DNA of 64,000 bases. Origin: Cloeon dipterum (taxonomy: Eukaryota > Arthropoda > Insecta > Ephemeroptera > Baetidae). The translations under genes and the position numbers were made by a program. The first letter of the stretch is position 1. Each line of letters opens with the position of its first letter. Location: the NCBI RefSeq assembly GCF_949628265.1, contig NC_088789.1, forward strand, positions 26,157,883 to 26,221,882, in the 5' to 3' direction. Under the pieces are notes generated by a model that was not told the origin of the DNA, ran no database searches, and was given only the letters and a program-made list of their open reading frames with translations. Shown here in pieces: positions 56,829 to 64,000 of this stretch.

Positions 56829-57540
56829 ACACTCCTGAAAATGCCTTAACAATACATACGAGCCAACAGTAAAAACAATGCAAAAGAGTGCAAACTCACA
56901 AATAAACTTGGTCCCACCCAAATAAAAAATTTGTTATTTGGATATATTTGGATCTGGGAGGCGTGCGATAGCAAAAACACACTGATTTCAATATATTTCT
57001 GGTTCTCGCTCACCTTTCCTGCGCAGATGCGCGATTGCAACTCCACGTAACTGGGCTCCACCCTTGCAAACATTGTTTAGCCTGAAAAAAGCAGCTGCTT
57101 ACCAGGACTGGTGCTTTCCTATTTAATTTAATAATTATAAATCTGATAATAAACATAAAACTTGATTTTTGAGCTATTGATGAACGCGTGACAGCTCTGT
57201 TTCGTAATCCATAAAACCTCAGACGGGGATATAAAAATATTATTGTAATGTTTTTAATAATCGTGACTTGGCAATATTCTAAAGATTTTAGCAAATTAAT
57301 TATATCATTCTGAAATTTTTTATCGTATTCTAATGTAATTTATATTAATAGTATCATATTATAAATGCATAAAATACTTACGGAGTTGGCAATCCAGAAA
57401 ATTTGGGAAAACGTTGAAAATCATACATGGTTAACCCGGTTGATTCTGCAAAGTGTTTATAAAGAATACCTAACAAAACTTGTTTTGTTTAATTGGACTA
57501 ATAATTTCTACAGGAAAAACAGCTTTATTTTCATTTTTTT
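56829..57540. other. Insertion in the scramblase 4 flank
   Basis: About 710 bp interrupts the otherwise continuous homology between 50825 onwards and 57540 onwards. On the minus strand, 57014-57073 is ATG-initiated (MFARVEPSYVELQSRICAGK) and followed by a GTGAGC donor, so it could be a stray first exon. No partner exon was found. Confidence 0.4.
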
Positions 57541-58223
57541 CTTGATATTGCAATGGTGGTGAGGGCGATTATTTCCATGAAAGGTAATATAAGATTATGT
57601 TTTGAACTATATATTTTATTGAATAATATTTCGTATCGACTCATTGGACAAAATATGAACAGATTTGATGGTATTCCATAATCTGTGCGCCAGCGACATT
57701 ATATGTATAGCTCCCATGTTATAACATTCGCAACATGCAATATAATCATAATTTTACACTTAATATATTGTAATATTACGACGAAATTGTGTTCTTTTTA
57801 AGACACATATTGTTGTCAATATTTGACAGGAATAGAACTAGAACCAGAGCTTTAAGGCCAACTGACAGAGTGTGCATCTCTTGTCAGCATAAACTGCTGA
57901 AAACGACGATAGCCTAAACATATAACTAATAAAATGTAATCATTCTCTGAACGAATTTTAGAGTATAAAGAGTTTGAACAAAAATAAACAAGTGGAAAAT
58001 CAATTTTTATGTGTTGTTCAGTAATTCATATCAAACTTTCCATAGGAATTAAAAATATTCAAAACGTTAGGGTTAGTTAATTTTTTTTGTGCGACTGTGA
58101 TCTGTAAATTAGTGATTAATATTTATTTGCTTCATGAAGAAATTTAAAAAAAATTTGCCACTCTAGGAAGGAATTGAAAATGTTGTAAATATCTGTGTAC
58201 TTCACTCGGATAAAAATGGACAC
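57541..58223. repeat. Scramblase 4 3' flank, duplicate of 50825-51534
   Basis: Closely similar to the scramblase 3 flank (CGTATCGACTCATTGGACAA, GGAATAGA, AGAGCTTTAAGGCCA). No gene is supported. Confidence 0.65.
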
Positions 58224-59907
58224 TTAAAGCATTCCCACTCCGTCGCTCTCTTTGTTTCCCTTCTTCTCGAAGAACATCATATCCTGAAAGAAATGATGTC
58301 GGATTTTAGATTACGGAGTGCAAAATTCAATTAGTTAATTATTACAATCAAGAAGCAGGCGCCGAGCATCACTGCCTTCATCTTCACATCCAGATCCATG
58401 GGGAAAGAAATGCCAAAAACATCAGCGTCAGTGAACGCTTCCCTGGCAATTCCTGACCACTGCTTCGAGATCATGCCCACTTCCCTCTCTCCGTCGGCAG
58501 ACAGGATCTAATTGGAAGCAGACATGGCTTAAAATAAATTTTTGAAGAGATAAAACTTTAATTTTTTATTTTTGATGATATTTATTTAGCCAACTCGTTT
58601 AATAATTAAATATTAAGGAATGTTGGCCATAAAGGCTGCATTAATTAGAATGATGACAGTATTATTTTAGAGAAAAAACGTTCAAAATTCCTTTTTTTCT
58701 TTCAACGTAATGGCGTAATTTAATCATACCTTAAACTCGACATCGCCGCACAAGCTGTAAGTGCAGAAGGGGCCCTTGATCTTAAGTACAACATTGCCAG
58801 CTGCATCCTTAATGCTGAAATGAGGAGTCCAGATGCTCCAGTTCTGTTCCACAGTTCCGACCAAGGTTCCAGGAGGTGCGGTCACTTCCACGCTCTACAA
58901 GGAAAGACATTTTTAAAATTTTTAAAACAAAAAGAACAAGACCAGAGTATCAACTGAATAATAAAACAAATTTTGATAATCATATAGCTAATAATCAGGG
59001 TTTTCAGTTTGCATGAATCTTAATTTTCCCTATTGATTTGAAAATTGGCTAGCATTTCCAATGCTACTATGAGATTAAGTTCAACTTAAAATCATCCTAG
59101 TGGTAAGAACACCATTATTTGGAAATTTTTGTTCCACCCTGTAATTAAAAATTATATTTCTCAGTCATAATTTTAAGAAATTAAATTATATCTCTCTCAT
59201 GCTTAACCATTTAATACAATTTTTAAATAAGCATTCTTTTGAGTTGGTAATTTAGACTTTTTCAAAAGCATAACAGTAATAAATTGCATTTTTAAAAAAA
59301 AGAAAATGGTTTTAAATAAAATCCGAACCTGTAACCAGCATGGGCAACAACAGCTCTGGCAAGCGAACGGACGGTGAAGATGAATGACCATATTTCCAAA
59401 GTTATCATAGATTTTCATGTCGAAGGGCCTGTTGGGGCCGCAGCAGTTCCTCACGAGGCATCCGCTGCTCTCTTTGGCGCTGTAGACCTTCTGACCCATG
59501 CTGTTCTTGATCGAGTACTTGTTTGCCGTTTCAAAGCCGGTCATAGCTACACGAAATTTAGAATTATTTTGGATACATAAACTCTTCATTCTTGAATATA
59601 GAAAAACTTGATTTATCATTTATAGACATCCATATCAATTCCTAGCGGAGCCAAGATTACAATGGTGATAAAGGTCACTTGATATGCTTTACAAATTTGA
59701 GGGTCCTTTTGACGGGACTTGTGAGATAGATTATTAAGATATTTACATTTAATTTATAACTTTTTCTTCTTTTGAATCGTTTTAAAAGCGTACCTTCAAG
59801 CAGCTCTACTTTCTGGTGAACGAGGAGCTGGTCAATCATGGTCAGATATTCCAATCCCGGAGGGCAGTTTGGTGGGCCTTGGGGGGCTTGCATCCAGTTT
59901 TCACCAC
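58224..59907 (-). CDS. Phospholipid scramblase 4, first exon not found
   Basis: Exons: 59794-59907, 59329-59546, 58730-58894, 58346-58507, 58224-58283; splice sites and phases match scramblase 3 exon by exon. Sequence marks: [97 protein letters not shown] and an end ESDGVGML like vertebrate scramblases. Homology to scramblase 3 stops at about 60020, before the first exon (MSYPP...) would appear, so the gene may be 5'-truncated or use another first exon. The first in-frame Met is in WMQ. Confidence 0.75.
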
Positions 59908-60094
59908 CTGAAACATGATCCAGTTTTATATTTTTAGACCATTTGCCGATATCGCGAGCAGAAAACTTACTGAGTCGATAATACAAATACAAAGATCAGT
60001 CGTCAACTTATAACCTAGTTTTTATATGTACAGAGAGTCTCAAAGTATTATGAACGAAGAGTCAGGAACTTTAAGGGGTATAATATAGTCTTTT

Positions 60095-61080
60095 TTAGAA
60101 AACGGCAAGGCCGCCGGATTCGATGGCTTTGATGGCCATGTCGTGAGTGAACTGGCTTTCCGTGGTGTACGGACTGCTGCACTGTGCCAGCATTTTCGCC
60201 CACAATATGCTGTCCTTCCGTTCTATGGGCGCAAAGTCCTTCGGGCGATTCACCTTCCGCAGATAACGTTGGTTCACCCTGACAAACAAGAAGAGACGAT
60301 TGAAGGGTTCAAATTTGCTTATTTCATAGGAAATCTTGCAAAAGCTCTGTAATCCCTAAGATCTTTATCGTTGAAGATCAAGAATTGACCATGATTATTG
60401 TAACAGTCAATTGTTGTTTGGTGAAATTGATATATTGCTAGTGAATAGAAAATCGAACAAGCAAATCAACAATCTGGGTATATAAGATCAAATTTCAAAA
60501 ACAATCCAGAGATAAACATGTTTTTAAGATTAATTTTTAGGATTTTACGGATTTTAGAGTGACTTGTTCTCACATAGGCGAACGACAAGAAATAACTGGA
60601 GTTCTAAAAAGCTCAGGCATTTTAGCCTAATCATTATTAGCCAAATTTTTTATTCAGAGACCAAGGTAAATCCAACAATCGGATCGTTTTTTTTTCATTA
60701 AAAATTTGTCTGTGCATATAATCCTTTGTGATTCAGTAAAATGATTAAAATTCTAACCGTTAAATCAAACACAGACTGGAAAACGTCAAAATTATGATAA
60801 CGAGGAGATAAGCTACGAGAAACATGGAAAATTTAACCTTGTCACAAATAAAAAAGAAATTATTTCAGCTAAAATATTTTAGTGTTTTTTCTCCAATGAA
60901 GAAAGCAAATTTGTTTTCCTTTAGATGGACATGCTTGTACCTGGAGTAGCCGCCACGCAGTTCGAGCAATACCCTGGACCACATGCGTCTGATGACCATT
61001 CGCCTGGCTCTGGGGCGCATGTACTGGAAGGTGGTTTGGCCGCCGAGCAGCGGCTGCCTCTCGCTTTGGTACCCGTCCAT
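60095..61080 (-). CDS. Unrecognised small basic protein, two exons
   Basis: Exons 60941-61080 and 60095-60278 (GT-AG) join in phase to 107 residues starting MDGYQSERQPLLGGQTTFQY and ending IESGGLAVF. SERQPLL fits an acidic dileucine sorting signal [D/E]-x-x-x-L-L. A very basic segment follows (MRPRARRMVIRRMWSR), and exon 2 contains VNRPKDFAPIERKDSILWAK and CSSPYTTES. There is no signal peptide or clear membrane segment. The GC-rich first exon and clean splice sites make a real, conserved gene likely. I do not recognise the family. It lies about 0.2 kb upstream of scramblase 4 on the same strand. Confidence 0.7.
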
Positions 61081-64000
61081 CGTGGACGCCGGAGCGGTTC
61101 TCCGCGAGAGAAACTACACGGGTCTTGACTGCGTCCGCCGGCAATCAAGTCAATATTAGTCCATTGAAAAGATAATGGCAGCCAAGGTCCGAAGAATAGC
61201 GGCAGTCGGGCAAAAATGTTATCAGTGCTAATAAAGGAGCACATCCAGCCAGGTGAGCGTACAACCGTCGAGTGCGGGGAAAATAATAATAATGCTGCAG
61301 CCGATCGGGCGTCATTCTAATTAATATGGTGAAAGACGCCAGGATCGTGTGCACTTATGAGTGTGGGTTATTGTTTCACACGTGACACGCGGCCGCGGAA
61401 GGTAATGATGCAAGTTGTTACACTGCCTGCGGCGATAGATAACTCTTCATTTTCATTGCAAAGTGGACGCGTGCAAACCCGCTATTTGCATGTTGTGAAT
61501 AAACTTGTTTGTTGCGGATTAGTAACGACGTCATGCGCTCACGAGAAAGGTGAAGCCCGTTTGCAAAAGATGCATATTATTTAAATGGATTTTTAAGACG
61601 TAGTTGTTCGTCGAAAAACTTTATATATCTATTTCTTGTTGATTAAGATGTTTGATTTGGTGCTTGACCATATCTTATCCAAGAATTAATTATTATTATT
61701 ATTTCTCGAGTTGGAATAAACTTGCTGTCTGTATCTTGGAAAAGCTTTAATATTAATATTTGATCTGATATTATCGATTATTTGACAAATAGATAAGCGA
61801 CTGAATGTAGCAATCAATGCTTTACGCGTAAATATTTAATCAAAAGAAAAAGGCTTACGATGCATACGCAGTAGCTACCTCTGGAGAAAATTTTCTGGCA
61901 CCAGTTTAAAAAGGAAATGAAATGAAATTTACATACCCCTACCACGGAAAAGTGATTACAATTCAAGGTGCATGATCTGAGTGCCAACACACTCGACTGC
62001 TTCTCGTGTGCACACCCAGCATTGGATCTGCGTCGCAAGAAAATGCCACTATTCCGTTATAGAATTTGTGCCAATTCGTCCAAATATTAGATAACAATTA
62101 ATTTAGGTCAATTAGTTCAAACAAAAACAGTTCATAAATTGCACATTTTCAAAAGTCGAAAAAATAAATTGTAAAAAGCCACGCGAACGATCGGTAACTG
62201 AATGTGCCTTCAAAATAGGGATCAGGAAATGACATCCCTATTGGCCTGATTGCTTGACTCAATTTTCGATGTTGCGTTTCAGCGTAGCAAACAATGGAAA
62301 ATACAACAAGCAGTATACATCAATCAAAGTTAATGTTGACGTATCCAACTCGACTTATGCTGAATCCTAATAGCTATCTGAACGTTTTATGACGTCAGAA
62401 TATCATTACTGGTCAGAGTGGTCTTTGTTTATAGCACTCTATTTTTAATACCGCAACCAATTTTGGCTTTTCCACATTTTTCTCTTCTCTAATATTAATT
62501 TTCTAAGATTTTGAACAAGGAAAGGAACTGAAACGGACCTATGAAAAACTTCATCCCTTTTGCAGAAGATGTTAATTGTCAACTTGATTGTGCAGTCAGC
62601 AGTTTTGAGCCTGTCCTCACAACGCCGCAAGGTGTCTAGTAAGTATATCATAGGAAGGAAAAAAACAATACAAGAAAACAACTTGAGTGACACGCGGAGC
62701 CACAATGCGACCGTGAACCATGAATATATAATAAGCAGCTTCTCTGGCACCATTCATCAGTCGGAATCGTCATAAAGCCAATTAACCGACCAATCAAACA
62801 ATCCCTCCCTGCTAGACGGAATAGAAGGAATTACTGCTATGCCAGCCTATCAGCACGGTGGAATAGGTTATCACTTTTCAAACAAAAGTATTAGAAGTCT
62901 TCTAATTCTTTCATGAACCAAATACGTCAAACGAAACCAGCATTATTTGTTTTTCACACTTAATTTAAAGTAGTGTAAAAATACGTGACACAAAAAACCA
63001 ATTCCGACGCTTGTTTTCAATTCTCATGTTACAATAATTATTACTTACGTGACTCACTCGTTTGCAAAAATGTGCTTACTTTGGAGCATGGTCAGCTGGC
63101 AGGAAATACTTGTAACCGTGTTAATAAGTTTATTTTTTGTAACAATGATTTATGACATGTATGCTCTGTACTTTAATTTAAATGTTGGATGACTTTTGAA
63201 ACGGTATTCAACAAAGTCCTTTATAATCCCAGAATACGGATGATTTTACATTTTCAAGCATTATATTTTACCAGAACACCTTTCTAACAGTTATTTTGCC
63301 ATTAAAACACTGTTCCAATCTCGCACTGTCTAAGCCATTTAGAATTTATGGCAACGTCAGCTTCATTTTCTAATTTGCGTGTAACTGCAGTTACTGCTAA
63401 GTTAATTTTGGCGGTCTTCAGATGATTTTCAACAATTAATTATATATTTTGAATGCAATCATTAATAACAATTTATTTTAATTAATCAAAGAGTTATTAA
63501 ATATTTTCAGTTGTGAGTTCCTCCGTAGCAAGGAAATATATCATTGTCACTGAAATAGCTACTATATTTTCTCAGTAAAAGAAATGGGCAAAAATTTTCA
63601 TGGCCATGCAGGTTTGTTTTAATCTAAGAGAAATGGAGAAAGGACTTACTTGTGGATTTATGTCTGCGCAGAAGCATTATTTTTGTTTAAAGGAATTGTT
63701 TGAATAAAATTAATTAAAATTTGGCAAGTATTGCCAAATATGTTTATTTCTTGGAAACATTTAAAACTGTTCACAGCTGTGACAGTCATATATTAATTCA
63801 TCAAACCATACAAAATCAGAAAAAAACAGTTTTATTACTTGATAGTACTTTTATGGTTATATCTTCTATCTACATTTTACTGGCCAAAGTTTCGACGTTT
63901 TTTGGTTACGTTGGCTTAGACAAAAATATATGACCGCTCAAATTATTAAATTCAAAATATAACCAGGACAAGAATTTTGGTGATCATTTTTAATCATCAT
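61081..64000. other. No gene supported; likely upstream region then intergenic
   Basis: 61081-61600 is comparatively GC-rich, with CACACGTGACACGCGGCCGC (E-box near 61379), and may include the promoter of the 60095-61080 gene. The remainder is AT-rich, with short open frames only. One at 62560-62775 starts with a hydrophobic MLIVNLIVQSAVLSL stretch followed by a GTAAGT-like donor, but nothing else supports it. Confidence 0.45.

Noticed and set aside
62560-62775. Possible signal-peptide exon (MLIVNLIVQSAVLSL)
   Set aside because: Only one hydrophobic stretch and a donor-like GTAAGT; no promoter, partner exon or paralogue.

Overview
The window reads as arthropod, most likely insect, nuclear DNA. 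It is AT-rich, with short exons split by GT-AG introns, TATAAAAG core promoters, AATAAA poly(A) signals, dispersed foldback elements, a SINE family and a Ty3/gypsy LTR retrotransposon. The species cannot be fixed from sequence alone. All exon models below are my own reading of splice sites and reading-frame phase; no database search was possible.

Layout. (1) 0.7-2.7 kb, minus: a compact REXO1-type RNA exonuclease in four exons. (2) 4.0-27.1 kb, plus: six two-exon genes for small secreted His/Gly-rich peptides (called H1-H6 here). They form two copies of a three-gene block (H1-H2-H3 and H4-H5-H6). H1 carries a 0.78 kb near-perfect palindrome at its 3' end, and H3 carries a 7.6 kb gypsy element with indistinguishable LTRs in its intron. 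(3) 28.9-42.3 kb, plus: a decayed copy (G0), then five two-exon genes for Tyr/Gly-rich secreted peptides (G1-G5; G4 and G5 have Pro/His-rich tails) and a three-exon Gly/Ser-rich peptide gene (G6). (4) 43.0-45.0 kb, minus: an intact ADP/ATP carrier. (5) 46.5-59.9 kb, minus: a tandem phospholipid scramblase family with two complete genes, one lacking a recognisable first exon, and fragments. A Rap2 small-GTPase fragment and SINE copies lie among them. (6) 60.1-61.1 kb, minus: an unrecognised 107-residue basic protein gene. From 61.1 kb to the end no gene could be supported.

How the genes may work together. The twelve H/G genes share one design: signal peptide, acidic propeptide, an intron, then an R-x-x-R cleavage site followed by Ala-Ala, Ala-Pro or Ser-Pro and a low-complexity His/Gly/Tyr-rich mature region. 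Most promoters also carry an NF-kappaB-like decamer (GGGGCTTTCC, GGGATTTTCC, GGGGAATTTT or a close variant) about 46-59 bp upstream of the TATA box. A furin-type site, X-Ala/X-Pro dipeptides and kappaB sites are the usual marks of insect antimicrobial peptide genes. I therefore propose an immune-effector peptide cluster, apparently undescribed, that grows by block duplication and promoter shuffling. This is inference. Cuticle, silk, adhesive or metal-binding roles remain possible.
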